NCBI GenBank assembly: GCA_964023275.1
Contig: OZ029927.1
Coordinates: forward strand, 3,333,715 to 3,397,714
DNA: 64,000 nt
Source of the DNA: Norana najaformis
Lineage: Eukaryota > Annelida > Clitellata > Crassiclitellata > Hormogastridae
Direction: 5' to 3'
Under the pieces are notes generated by a model. That model was not told the DNA's origin. It was given only the letters and a program-made list of their open reading frames with translations, and ran no database searches. Positions 14,395 through 24,860 of the stretch are shown here, in pieces. Position 1 is the first letter of the stretch; every line of letters starts with the position of its first letter. A program made the translations under genes and the position numbers.

Positions 14395-14660
14395 GTGAAT
14401 AACCTAATCCAATCGTAGAACTTCTATAGCACCATTGTAATAATGCATTAGGCATCATTCGATGGCATTCCAAAAACAGATTCGCCATCCGGTCCATTCC
14501 AAGGGTCAGTCCGATGTGACAGAATGGGAGCCGAAGAAGGCTAAGTATGTTGAAGCAAAAATTCATTGACTCGACAGCACAGACACAAAAGACTCAGCAA
14601 TGTGAACAAACAGATCGTGAAAGTCTATTTCAGAACCTTGGGCTAGCAACATAAAAGCCA
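14395..14660 (-). mobile_element. L2-like LINE 3' end (family A)
   Basis: The tail (plus strand 'acttctatagcaccattg') and the following block match the copy at 20035-20260 over more than 200 bp. Shared landmarks include 'agactcagcaatg' and 'agtctattt'. It lies downstream of the GPCR stop codon and may fall in its 3' UTR. Confidence 0.65.
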
Positions 14661-14799
14661 CGCAGTTAACAGACAGAAGCTTGTTGCCTACAACTGTTCT
14701 GTTTCATGCACATTCGGCAAGACACTTCCAAAGGCGCCACATAAATTTCAAGTAACCGTACCTTGATGACTTGGCTATAATTTGATGCAGAGGGAGGCG

Positions 14800-16017
14800 T
14801 TAGGCGTCATATCGCTGCTGCCTACATGAGCAAACCAGCAAAAGAGGATGAAAGGACTTACTGTAGTTCCTGTTCGAGATGCCGTAGACGATGGGGTTGC
14901 AGCAGCTGGAGATGAACATCAGCGTCTGTGCGACCATGTGGCAGTAGATGAGACGATTCACCCAGTCAGCGGTCAAGATTCTTCCCTGAGCCAGCTGGCG
15001 AATGATGTGGAACGACACGAACTCGTAGACAATCAACGGCAGCTGACAGATGGCGAACGTAATAACAATGACGAACATCATCCTCGTCATACTCGACGTC
15101 AGGCTCTGTCGCTGGTGAACCCTCGCAGTTCCTGTGCCCTGGCGCACGAGTTCCGATGATGGTCCTCCGCCGATGGGATTATGGCGCTGGGTCCGGCTGC
15201 TCGACTGGTGCTTCACGCCGGCCGACCGACTGTGGATCCTACGCACAAGGAGTCCGTTGAAGACGGCGATGACGGCGAACGGCAGAAGGACCCCGCCGAA
15301 GAGCTGGACGTAGAGCCAGAGCTCGTGGTACTCCTGACCAGGCCAGTTCACCTTGCAGCTCATGCGACTGTCTGTCGAACGACGCTTGACGGTCGTACTG
15401 AACAGCCAGTAGGGCACGGACAGGACAAGGCAGAGCAGCCAGATACACGCGCAGACGGCGATGCCGACCTTGACCTGGCGGAACTTACCCATCGTGTGGA
15501 AGGTCGCCAGAAAACGATCGATGCTGAGGGCCATCAGGGTGAAGAGGCTGGCGTACTTGTTACACTCGCGGAAGACGAAGGCCACCTTGCACGTCCATTC
15601 GCCGAAGACCCAGTTGTTGTAGAAAGTCCCGAAGCAAAAGAACGGGATCGTCAGCACAAAAAGTTCGTCGGCAAATGCAAGGTTCCAGATGTAGTAGTTG
15701 CTCACGGATCTCGACCGGATTCGATCGTACTTAGCGATTACGTAGATGACCAACGTGTTTCCGACAATCCCAAAGGAGAAGGTTATCATGTAAAAGAGTA
15801 CAGTCACAATCCGAATCTCAATGCCCGTTCTGTCACTTCCGGGCTGTCTTTCGGTCTGATTATCTGTCACGTTAAGTGGTAAAAACACTGACAAGTTCGA
15901 GGCATCATCGGCATCGGAGGCATCAAAGCTCCAGCCGCTTGCAGGAGGAACACAATGAGGGGTTCCAGTGTCATGAGTCATACACCGTTGTGCAATTGTA
16001 CTGTTGATCAATTCCAT
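14800..16017 (-). CDS. class A GPCR, somatostatin/allatostatin-C-like
   Basis: A 405-residue seven-helix receptor expected at the plasma membrane as a G-protein-coupled peptide receptor. The first in-frame ATG is at 16017-16015. An in-frame upstream extension starts only with GTG and lies beyond an acceptor-like 'cattttttag' ending at 16029, so it is read as intron. The N-terminus has four sequons (N5, N41, N49, N53). Landmarks: TM1 GN (N87), TM2 LAFAD (D117), TM3 Cys143 pairing with ECL2 Cys221, TM5 P246 and TM7 NPIVY (374-378). Helix 8 is Y385-SKSF with possible palmitoyl Cys396/398. The motif 'LAFADELFVL' and the overall pattern point to the somatostatin/AstC/opioid/galanin group. Oddities: DRF replaces DRY (167-169), CQLP replaces CWxP (324-327), and Arg150 sits at position 3.32, where somatostatin and opioid receptors have Asp. 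Ligand unknown. Confidence 0.93.
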   Translation of the reverse strand: MELINSTIAQRCMTHDTGTPHCVPPASGWSFDASDADDASNLSVFLPLNVTDNQTERQPGSDRTGIEIRIVTVLFYMITFSFGIVGNTLVIYVIAKYDRIRSRSVSNYYIWNLAFADELFVLTIPFFCFGTFYNNWVFGEWTCKVAFVFRECNKYASLFTLMALSIDRFLATFHTMGKFRQVKVGIAVCACIWLLCLVLSVPYWLFSTTVKRRSTDSRMSCKVNWPGQEYHELWLYVQLFGGVLLPFAVIAVFNGLLVRRIHSRSAGVKHQSSSRTQRHNPIGGGPSSELVRQGTGTARVHQRQSLTSSMTRMMFVIVITFAICQLPLIVYEFVSFHIIRQLAQGRILTADWVNRLIYCHMVAQTLMFISSCCNPIVYGISNRNYSKSFHPLLLVCSCRQQRYDA

Positions 16018-16040
16018 CTCACATGGGCCTAAAAAATGAA
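16018..16040 (-). promoter_or_regulatory. probable 3' splice site before the GPCR coding exon
   Basis: On the minus strand a T-run 'cattttttag' ends at 16029, 12 bases upstream of the ATG. This suggests a 5' UTR exon further upstream. No upstream exon was identified. Confidence 0.5.
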
Positions 16041-16059
16041 ACTTTTTTGGTGAACGTGA

Positions 16060-16080
16060 TTTACGTTGGCCCAACGTAAA
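16060..16080. repeat. perfect 10-bp-arm palindrome
   Basis: Arms tttacgttgg and ccaacgtaaa flank one central C. A related half occurs at about 16190-16212, so this may be a small inverted-repeat element or a binding site in the GPCR upstream region. Confidence 0.85.
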
Positions 16081-16479
16081 CTGATGAGTCAACAAACGTG
16101 TATCACGTGATTTGCATGTAGATACTACGTAACGATAAGTCAGCAAATTTTTGGACAGGTCCGCCTGCCTCAATAGCACCCAAACAACACTTTACGTTAC
16201 GCCAATGTAAAATTAAAGTAGTATCACCAAATGATATAATAGGCCTACTTACATGCATGCAATTCAATGGTACGTTCTTGACTTTTAAGCCAGTCTTTAG
16301 CAGAATAGCAGAAATGCATTGCCGCGTTTTAGTGAAATGTCAATCAGTCTAATTTTAGCAGTGATCCCAGGTTAAATGTAGCATATACTTTGCAAGAGAT
16401 GCACGCAGAGATATTAGAACATCGCGAGACATTCCGAACAATCTCTATCCGGATAATTAGTCTGTGCTTTTAATATCAG

Positions 16480-16760
16480 ATTCAATCTAATCTAATCTAA
16501 AGACTTCGCTAGCGCCGTTATCATAATGCTCAAGACATCAGTCGATGGTCGCTTCAAGTCAAAATCGCGGTCAAAAACCATAAACCATAATAAAATCATA
16601 ATTCCGACAGGTCAGAGAAACATAAACAATAAATGCATATAAATGCAAAAATAGATGAATAAAATACCTTGTCCTGCAGTGGGTCGATGTCATTAGGATG
16701 CGCCAATTTCCGAAGTACAACGCTAGAAACTCGGGTGGAAACGTAAGACTAAAATCGCCG
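16480..16760 (-). mobile_element. L2-like LINE 3' end (family A)
   Basis: On the plus strand it begins with tandem 'aatctaatct' (its TTAGA tail in reverse). 'gcgccgttatcataatg', 'catcagtcgatggtcgctt' and 'caggtcagaga' blocks follow, matching copies at 24590 and 28530. Confidence 0.7.
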
Positions 16761-17354
16761 ATCAAACCAACGATCCCAATAGATGCAACATTCGGATAAA
16801 GATTACATACGTACAAGTCTAAAATGTATAAGACTCGAAAACATTTATGGGCCTAGATTTAAAATCGCCCACTATTCCGCTTCGGAAGAAGAAGCCGAAT
16901 GCAACAGACCGAGTTCTCCTCGAAGCTTTATTCAGTGAACTATCAGACACACATCTGTGGCATTCGTCGGGCCACATGACAGCGGTGCCTTGATCAACGG
17001 CGAGCGACTAGGCCCTATACCCGGCGGAGAGCGACGACGGACGGGGGCCTACGCACGACTGCCTTACATACGAAGAAGACCGAACGCCTGCGAAGCCTAC
17101 AGATCACGACCAACGACATCCATCCGAGCATCGATGCATGCGGCAATGCAATACAACGTACCTGAGAGGTTTTTAAAGGCGCTATACAAATAATCAGATT
17201 ATACATAATTACAGTGTGTTCATAGTGGAATGCGAGGCCCTGACCATTGTTAAATTGCAAGGCTTATCAATCCTCAACATAATGCGACAAACTTATAGCC
17301 TAGAACCTGTGAAAAGACGGACACAATAGATTGCGAGGCCCGGGGCAAGTAACC
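16761..17354. other. no gene recognised
   Basis: A 78-codon plus ORF (16957-17193) and overlapping minus frames have no recognisable motif. The ORF end overlaps a 'ggcgctatacaaataatc' retroposon tail near 17178. Confidence 0.35.
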
Positions 17355-17460
17355 CATCTGGCTCACTCCTCCTCCTTCTTCCTCTTCTCCTTCTCTACCT
17401 CCTCCTTCTTCTTCTCCTTTCCCTTTTCCTTCTCCTTCGCCTCCTCTTCCTCCTCAGCCA
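17355..17460. repeat. CTT/CCT polypyrimidine tract
   Basis: About 100 bp, almost purely pyrimidine on the plus strand. A GAG-rich purine tract follows at 17740-17777. The strand asymmetry could favour triplex structures. Confidence 0.85.
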
Positions 17461-18106
17461 ACGTATTTGTTCTAGGTTCACCCACAAGACATTCGAGGGC
17501 TGCTTAACTCACGTCAAATTCTGCAGTTACAGTAAATTGAGGGTTAGCCTTCTCATAATACACTCGATACTTGCTATTCCCACAAGACATTCGAGAATTA
17601 GCCTATTATTTTCAGAAGACATTCGACAGGGACTATTCCCAATATACGTTCCAGGCTCAGAATACTGTGCAGTGCTTAAATAGGCATACTATGCTTAAAT
17701 ATCGGTTCCCGAAGAAGGAGAAATTGATGAGGGAAGGAGGAACAAAAAGAAGAGGAGGAGGAGGAGGAGGAGGAGTGGGCCAGAGGGGTTATTTTCCCCT
17801 GGCCTCGCATTCTATTGTGTCACATCTTTTCACCGGTTACAGGCTGTTAGTGGATGCTGATCGAAGACTTCGAGCCAATGCCTTTCTTTGCTTATCGAGC
17901 ATTTCTGTTGAGCCGCGGTGCAGACGCTAATCGTTGACGCGTGCCACTCCAATTCTCCCTCGGTCAAGGTTTCTGAGTGCAGTAATTGTCGTCTTTTTCT
18001 AAAGAACGAGGCATTAGCAATTTCGTCTGGAATCGATATATACAAGTGACCGTGGTTTTGGTCCCCGCATAGAATTGGCAACGGCAATGGTGTATATAGG
18101 GTCCTT
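17461..18106. other. no gene recognised
   Basis: The 119-codon plus ORF (17571-17930) contains the GAG-tract polyglycine and looks non-genic. Confidence 0.35.
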
Positions 18107-18850
18107 GTCACGTCCTCGCTTCCCCTCTAGTCTAGCAGGAACGACGCGTGATGGGTTCGCTCAGTACGAAGCGATAATTTAATCAAACTCGCGCAAACAA
18201 AGTCAGCGTTGCGATCTAGAATGTTCCTTCTTAGTTGGCATTTCCTGTCGTGTTCTCCCCGATCTCTTCTTAATTTCTGTTCACCCACTTAACCTCTGTT
18301 GAATTCCTTTGCTGCGACGAGCAGTGCTTATATAACCGAGTCGGCCGAACCTGAGACCTTTCTAGAATCGTTCGATGTGTGGGGTGTCCATTCACCCTAT
18401 AGCTTTATTGTCTATCCCATACACGTCGTGTCCGTCATCTTACCAGTCTAGGAACCGTTAACGCCTTTGTCCCAAGACTCCGGTGTCATAATGGCGACCT
18501 CGGAGAATGTTGTAGTTGCCTTCATGTTGACCGTTGATCTTGGCCGTGACTGTCCTGGGGTCCCGACCCCTCTGAGGCCACGACCATCATTCTTGAGTTT
18601 CGTTTAGATCCAATGACGTATTTTATAGATCCAATGACGTATTTTATAGATCCAATGACGTATTTTATAGATCCAATGACGTATTTTATAGATCCAATGA
18701 CGTATTTTATAGGTCCAATGACGTATTTTAGTTGTCTTCCCATCGGCGACTCTGGATTAGCTGTCAATCGATGCATCATAAAATAAAGAGTATTTCCAGA
18801 CTGACTTCATGTAGTCGAGTTCTGACCTGTTTTATTTCGGCAAAATGCGC
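18107..18850 (+). mobile_element. possible solo LTR-like segment
   Basis: The segment starts with 'tgtcacgtcc', has a TATA-like 'ttatataacc' at about 18329 and an AATAAA at about 18781, and encodes nothing. That order fits U3-R-U5 of an LTR. No partner LTR, tRNA primer site or target duplication was identified, so the call is tentative. Confidence 0.25.
18606..18730. repeat. 21-bp array of CRE-like motifs (6 copies)
   Basis: Six head-to-tail copies of a unit containing 'ccaatgacgtatttta' at an exact 21-bp spacing. Each has a TGACGTA core. On the minus strand the array reads as a KYVIGSI peptide repeat, which is an artefact. Confidence 0.95.
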
Positions 18851-19649
18851 TAGTTTCCGGAATACACAACTACTGTATTTATAGCCAGAGCTCCAGTACA
18901 CCGACCTCGCTGTGTTGGAACTAGGAATAATGTTAACCGCGGACTTTATAACTGATTAAATAAACTTATCCTGTGTTATAGATCGCTTTGCAATGTTGCC
19001 GAGAGGGCTGCGTCTGTAAATAAAACTGACTTACTGTCTGTCAATGAACAAACAGACTGGATTTCTATGATCCTTACGAACAATTAAACAACATACTTGA
19101 AGATGCCATGCACGAACTGCTTACATAAATTAGATGCTTATTAGTGTTATTTTGTTACTAAATATGGAATTCTGTTAGCTTAGCATATCTTCGTACGTTA
19201 ACGTCGTCATCCTGATCTTGTTTTCTATATATGGAATAAAAGGAAGCATAAGCATGTAGTCAAATGTGCTCAGTTTTATACTAAATGCCTCGAATTGTGT
19301 TGGCTGATGGGGCTCCGCCCCGGACTCAGCTGTGGGAGTTAGCTTACGACGCTTCCTCAGACCTCTGCTGGTCGTTAGATGGTTTGAGCCTTCGGCGCTC
19401 GCTCTCCCAGGCCCCTCAGTTTTCATCTAGATGCTAGACTCTCTCTGTCTAGGCAGAAGTCGCCTACATCGCTGGGTGCTGTTAAGTGCAGCTGTAGTAA
19501 ACAACCGTGCTGTCGCCATATGCGCTTCACTGGCACGCGACTCTTTTTGCGCTCACCTATGTGCATGTTCTGCTTCAGATTGAAACATTTATAAAAATTA
19601 ACATTGTATGAGAAGTAGCCCCGCTTAATGCAATAGCCAAGGTCGAAGA
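18851..19649. other. no gene recognised
   Basis: Unique-looking DNA with no splice-supported ORF. Confidence 0.35.
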
Positions 19650-19815
19650 ACGCGACTGATCTAATCCCATCCTATCTCTAATATAATAGTATCTTATATG
19701 ATTTTTATAGCGCTGTGAATATAACGCGCAAGACATAATAGATGGTCGCTGCAAGTGAGACCGTAATGCAAAAATTGTAATCCGTAGGAGAAGCCCGGTC
19801 AAAATCCAGCAGGTC
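19650..19815 (-). mobile_element. L2-like LINE 3' end (family A)
   Basis: Plus-strand blocks 'ttatagcgctgtgaatata', 'gacataatagatggtcgct' and 'ccggtcaaaatccagcagg' are in family A order, read from the minus strand. Confidence 0.6.
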
Positions 19816-20034
19816 AGTCTACTTCGTATTGGTGCTATTCATCGGCATATTTGCCCTTGACCACGTGGGGTCGGAGGGTCAAATTGGCGTGGGCTTCAAC
19901 CTAGCCTCAGAGTTTTGCTTGTTCAATAAAACCATCTTAAAATTTGGAAACACTATCTCCTGAAGTGGTCTTTCCTTTCTTATCAAAACGATATAATTCC
20001 ATCTTTTGAATCAAACTGCTGCTGTGAATAATAG

Positions 20035-20260
20035 AACTTCTTAGAACTTCTAGAGCGCCGTTGTAATAATGCACTAGGCATCATCCGATGGCACACCAAA
20101 ACAAATTCGCAACTGAGTCAATTCCAAGGTTCAAGTATAATGAAACAAAATAAAGTCTTAAGTGGAGAACACATAGACAATGAAGACTCAGCAATGCGAA
20201 CAGTTTGTTGAAGTCTATTTTAGAACATCGGGCTTGCAACATAAAACATAATTTTGTTCA
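20035..20260 (-). mobile_element. L2-like LINE 3' end (family A)
   Basis: Close relative of the 14395-14660 copy. It carries 'agagcgccgttgtaataatg', 'catcatccgatggcacacc' and the distal 'agactcagcaatg' block. Confidence 0.7.
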
Positions 20261-21065
20261 GTGCCATCTAAAACACCAGTAAGAAAAATCACAAACTGAA
20301 AATAGACTGCCACATTGTGTCCGGCTTACGACATTGAATTTTCAACATGAAGTCAAATAAGTATCATATATCCATCGCAGAGGTCAATGGTCTCTGCAGA
20401 ACAGTGGCAGGTTAGTTTAACCGATATCTTTTTTAAAAAAAAACATCGAAATCGACTTTGAAAAATGCTGAAGATCGAAGATAAAGAAATCGAAAACACC
20501 AAAACGTCGATATATACAGAGTGTAAATATCAAATGCAATAGGCCGATTCCATCACAAATATTTTTCGTTCACAGAACATTTCTTGACATTGGTGAAAGT
20601 AATCGACATTGACTGATACATTTACTCTGTGTCCCTTCATACTCGTCCTCGTTACTAAACAAATAATAGTAACGTCTCATCTCTATGCTAAAGTAAATGT
20701 CGTAGGCCTACGTACTCACCTGATTAATTAATTGAAAAATGAGCAGCGGGTCGAAGAAAAACGCACATATTTACATTTACTACGTGGAGGAAGTTGTGGC
20801 GTGTTGCACTCGGAACGCGGTCTATTAGGCCAAATTATTTCACATCAGCGTTTCAACTGCAAAGTTTGCCGGACGACTAATAAACCAAGGACTTGTTGGG
20901 AAAATATCGTACGGTGCTCTCCATTAAAGATGACACTCAGTAAGCTGCTTCATCCCTTATGAGGCGTTGTGTACAGCGCAACAGACTGAACTGACGACAC
21001 TTGTAGTTGAACGCATAAAATACAATTTTCGTTTTTAACATACAATTTCTCACAATGAAACAGCG
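20261..21065. other. no gene recognised
   Basis: Contains a family D-like tail near 20725-20785 ('gaaaaatgagcag', then 'catatttacatttacta') and A/T-rich spacer. Confidence 0.35.
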
Positions 21066-22201
21066 CTGCACACTGCACAACAGTTGCGATGGGTAGATTG
21101 CACAACAGTTGCGATGGGTAGATTGCACAACAGTTGCGATGGGTAGATTGCACAACAGTTGCGATGGGTAGATTGCACAACAGTCGCGATGGGTAGATTG
21201 CACAACAGTTGCGATGGGTAGATTGCACAACAGTTGCGATGGGTAGATTGCACGACAGTTGCGATGGGTAGATTGAACAACAGTTGCGATGGGTAGATTG
21301 CACAACAGTTGCGATGGGTAGATTGCACAACAGTTGCGATGGGTAGATTACACAACAGTTGCGATGGGTAGATTGCACAACAGTTGTGATGGGTAGATTG
21401 CACAACAGTTGCGACGGGTAGATTGCACAACAGTTGCGATGGGTAGATTGCACAACAGTTGCGATGGGTAGATTGCACAACAGTTGCGATGGGTAGATTG
21501 CACAACAGTTGCGATGGGTAGATTGCAAACAGTTGCGATGGGTAGATTGCACAACAGTTGCGATGGGTAGATTGCAAACAGTTGCGATGGGTATATTGCA
21601 CAACAGTTGCGACGGGTAGATTGCACAACAGTTACGACGGGTAGATTGCACAACAGTTGCGATGGGTAGATTGCACAACAGTTGCGATGGGTATATTGCA
21701 CAACAGTTGCGACGGGTAGATTGCACAACAGTTGCGATGGGTAGATTGCACAACAGTTGCGATGGGTAGATTGCACAACAGTTGCGATGGGTAGATTGCA
21801 AACAGTTGCGATGGGTAGATTGCACAACAGTTGCGACGGGTATATTGCACAACAGTTGCGACGGGTAGATTGCACAACAGTTGCGATGGGTAGATTGCAC
21901 AACAGTTGCGATGGGTATATTGCACAACAGTTGCGATGGGTAGATTGCACAACAGTTGCGATGGGTAGATTGCACAACAGTTGCGATGGGTAGATTGCAC
22001 AACAGTTGCGATGGGTAGATTGCAAACAGTTGCGATGGGTAGATTGCACAACAGTTGCGACGGGTAGATTGCACAACAGTTGCGATGGGTATATTGCACA
22101 ACAGTTGCGATGGGTAGATTGCACAACAGTTGCGATGGGTAGATTGCACAACAGTTGCGATGGGTAGATTGCACAACAGTTGCGATGGGTAGATTGCACA
22201 A
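21066..22201. repeat. 25-bp satellite, about 45 units
   Basis: The 25-bp unit contains 'caacagttgcgatgggtag'. Some units carry cgacggg or tatattg variants. Others have a 1-bp deletion (gcaaacag for gcacaacag), giving 24-bp units. Because 25 is not a multiple of three, long ORFs run in several frames of the minus strand. These are artefacts. Confidence 0.98.
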
Positions 22202-22235
22202 CCGCAAAGTCGGACTATGAGCTCGAGGGATAATG

Positions 22236-22352
22236 AACATATAAATAACCGAAAACCGATATCGCGATATTTATAAATACCGAAACCGAACCGACCTTGC
22301 TAAAATACCGAGAAAATCCGAAAACCGATACCGACTAGAATACCGATAGCGA
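22236..22352. repeat. ACCGA-rich degenerate tract
   Basis: Short repeats of accgaaa/accgat interspersed with tata, directly after the 25-bp satellite. It includes a small palindrome 'gatatcgcgatat'. Confidence 0.75.
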
Positions 22353-23376
22353 CCCAGGTCTACTGCAAACAGATTCTTAGTTTTCCTCGTGTACCGAATA
22401 GCCTCTGGTGTCGCAAGAAATGCGTAAAAGCGTCGTCTGCTTTTCAGTCTAAGCTCATTTTCGTCGCGGAATTCGCGGAAAGCGTTAAGTCAGCTTTTAA
22501 AAGTCTTTTGGTTGTTGAAATGGAGCACTTAACGCAGGCCATGGATCAGTTTCAACAGTCTTTAGTGGCGAACGACTTTTCTTCATTCGGCTAGAGGCGC
22601 TGATCGGATGTCCGCCCCAGTCGAGCTCTTAAATCCATTATCTAGGAAAAGGCCTACTTAGAAGAACAGACGATGTTGGTTGTCGTTTTACTATGAGTTC
22701 TAGAACGTATTTCAAGCGGCCTATACTCGCAGCATACAATGTCTGCTAACAACGAAGCAGACAGTTAAAGTGGCCAACAACCAGGCACTGCTTGAGATTT
22801 CTAGACTATTCGGGCCTTCTGGAGGCCTACTCTGGCTCTCCGTAGCACTTTAAACTTGACGACAAAGCGGGTCTTGTGGGCTGCACAGTCAGCAGTAAAA
22901 AGACAGGAAGACTCGACGGCCACAGCGACCGTGATCTTTTACTAGACAATTTATGTGCTTACGAGTTCTGGCGACACAAAGAGTGTATAGGAGGTAGACT
23001 GGTCTACGATCGATTGAGTTTAAGCGCCTGGGTTCATGTGAACAAAACCCCCGTCCGTCTGTCCATCTAAAGGTGGATTATGGGCGGACGAGGTTCTAAG
23101 ATAATCGCTGCACGAAGGAATCTAGGCGACTTCGATAATCGACGACGCCATAATGAAGCATTTAGATCGGATTATCGTCCCGATAAATTGCGTTTCCGCT
23201 CACGAGGCAGAACGCACGATCGGGCATTAAAATACGCTTAGTCAGCAATAAAACAGAGAGAGAGAGAAGAACGCTGGGGAAAATTCTCCGACTCTTTACT
23301 CTCCTACGACGAAAGTGGACCAGTGTTCGAGAGAACTGGACACGCACGACTGTGCACAGCGCCCAGAGACCTGACA
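22353..23376. other. no gene recognised
   Basis: The ORF at 22876-23070 begins with GTG rather than ATG and has no family motif. Nothing else is supported. Confidence 0.35.
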
Positions 23377-23456
23377 GCAACGTTGGAACAATCGTTCCTT
23401 AACTGGAGGTTGCAAAGCAACGTTGGAACAATCGTTCCTTAACTGGAGGTTGCAAA
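23377..23456. repeat. perfect 40-bp tandem duplication
   Basis: Two identical adjacent copies, 23377-23416 and 23417-23456. Absence of mismatches suggests a recent event. Confidence 0.97.
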
Positions 23457-23737
23457 TAACGACCACTGAGAGTCAGTTCCACATGAAACTTCAGGATCCA
23501 AAGTCAGAGATAAAAGAGCGATTCTTGTAACTTTACGGCTTAGACGGTTAGCTTTAGAAAGTTTGAGGATGCAATGGGTTAACGTTTTTTTGTCTTCAAG
23601 CCTTTATTTACTTAAAAATTGTAAACGCTGACAACCTAAGAACCAGGGTGACATAAAATCAATGAGAAAGTAGGAAAATTTATATCCAAGGACCACAAAA
23701 ATTATTTATTTACATCCTGTTCATATGTTTGAAGTTG

Positions 23738-24052
23738 ATTTATAAACTGGCATGCAGTGCATGATATGCAATGATATACAATGCATGTATGTATATATAT
23801 GTATATATGCATACATGTATGTATGTGTGTATGTATGTATGTACATATGCATACAAGTTCATTTATAAATTGGCATGCAGTGCATGATATGCAATGATAT
23901 ACAATGCATGTATGTATGTATACATATATGTATATATGCATATATGCATACATGTATGTGTGTGTATGTATGTATGTATGTATGTATGTATGTATGTATG
24001 TATATACATGTATGCATATATGTGTGCATGTATGTATGTATGTATGTATGAA
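23738..24052. repeat. ATGT microsatellite pair with duplicated flank
   Basis: Two ATGT tracts are each preceded by a nearly identical block containing 'tggcatgcagtgcatgat' (about 23740 and 23868). A flank and its microsatellite were duplicated together. Confidence 0.9.
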
Positions 24053-24589
24053 AACACGTGATATCTGATATCAATAAGTGCGTTTAAAGATAGGCAGAAA
24101 ATGCACAAGAATAATATTTGCGTTTTTAGCCGCTCCTTACCTTATTACGAACCACTTCATCAACCACATTTCAAAGTTCTTCAGGCCTTCTTTTCTTCTC
24201 AAATCTTACGACATCCGGTGCCGTTTAGTCGTTATCCGGGCGACCAGGAGGAACGACGAACCCATCTTCAAAGACGGAAGTGAAAGGCAAATTCATGGTG
24301 GCGTAAACAGTCGCCTAAATCTGGAGAATGACGACAAGCACCGCGACTAAACGACTCTGACAACACATAAACAAGTCAGCTTCAGTCACAGATTGATGCT
24401 CACAATCGACCCTAGGGACGCAGACCTGCATTTCAATGCGGCGACGGCGGTGTCTGTATTTCATCGCGCCGTGTCTGAAGTTTGAATCCCAATGCGTCAC
24501 GTCAAAATGACATTACGTGGTCGAACCAGACATCCAGCAGATGGGAAAATGTTGTTCTGGTTAATAGATTGATGTAGTGCAACATATTT
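24053..24589. other. no gene recognised
   Basis: Overlapping short ORFs on both strands lack domains or splice context. Confidence 0.35.
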
Positions 24590-24860
24590 TGTCTCATCTA
24601 ATCAAATCTGATACGATCTAATCTAATCTAATGACTTCTTCGGCTTATCATAATGGACAAGGCATCAAGAGATGGTCGTTTTAAATAAAACCGTAGTCAA
24701 AAATCGTAATCCATTGCAATATCCAGGTCGAAATGTCATCAGAAGGGGAAATCAGAAATCGGGGTGCGGTGGCTAAACAAATTTGAAATTGACAAGTCTT
24801 AAGTTCAGACTTGAATGACATTAAAAACTGTCAAAAGACACTCGAAAGATTTATACATAA
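24590..24860 (-). mobile_element. L2-like LINE 3' end (family A)
   Basis: It begins on plus with 'atctaatctaatctaatg', then 'gacaaggcatcaagagatgg', then 'agtcttaagttcagactt', the reverse of the family A 'gtcattcaggtct' region. Confidence 0.65.

Noticed and set aside
14848-15882. Plus-strand ORFs of 103 and 233 codons over the GPCR
   Set aside because: Antisense shadows of a GC-rich coding sequence; the minus frame has all GPCR landmarks.
21066-22201. CRISPR-like array
   Set aside because: No spacers: units are directly contiguous, and the genome is animal.
20937-22240. Long minus-strand ORFs (up to 408 codons) of Cys/Asn/Pro/Ser/Thr/Val repeats
   Set aside because: They are translations of the 25-bp satellite. 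Several frames are open at once because the unit is not a multiple of three.
22876-23070. ORF starting with a G-alpha-like MGCTVS
   Set aside because: The first codon is GTG, not ATG, and the rest has no G-protein motif.
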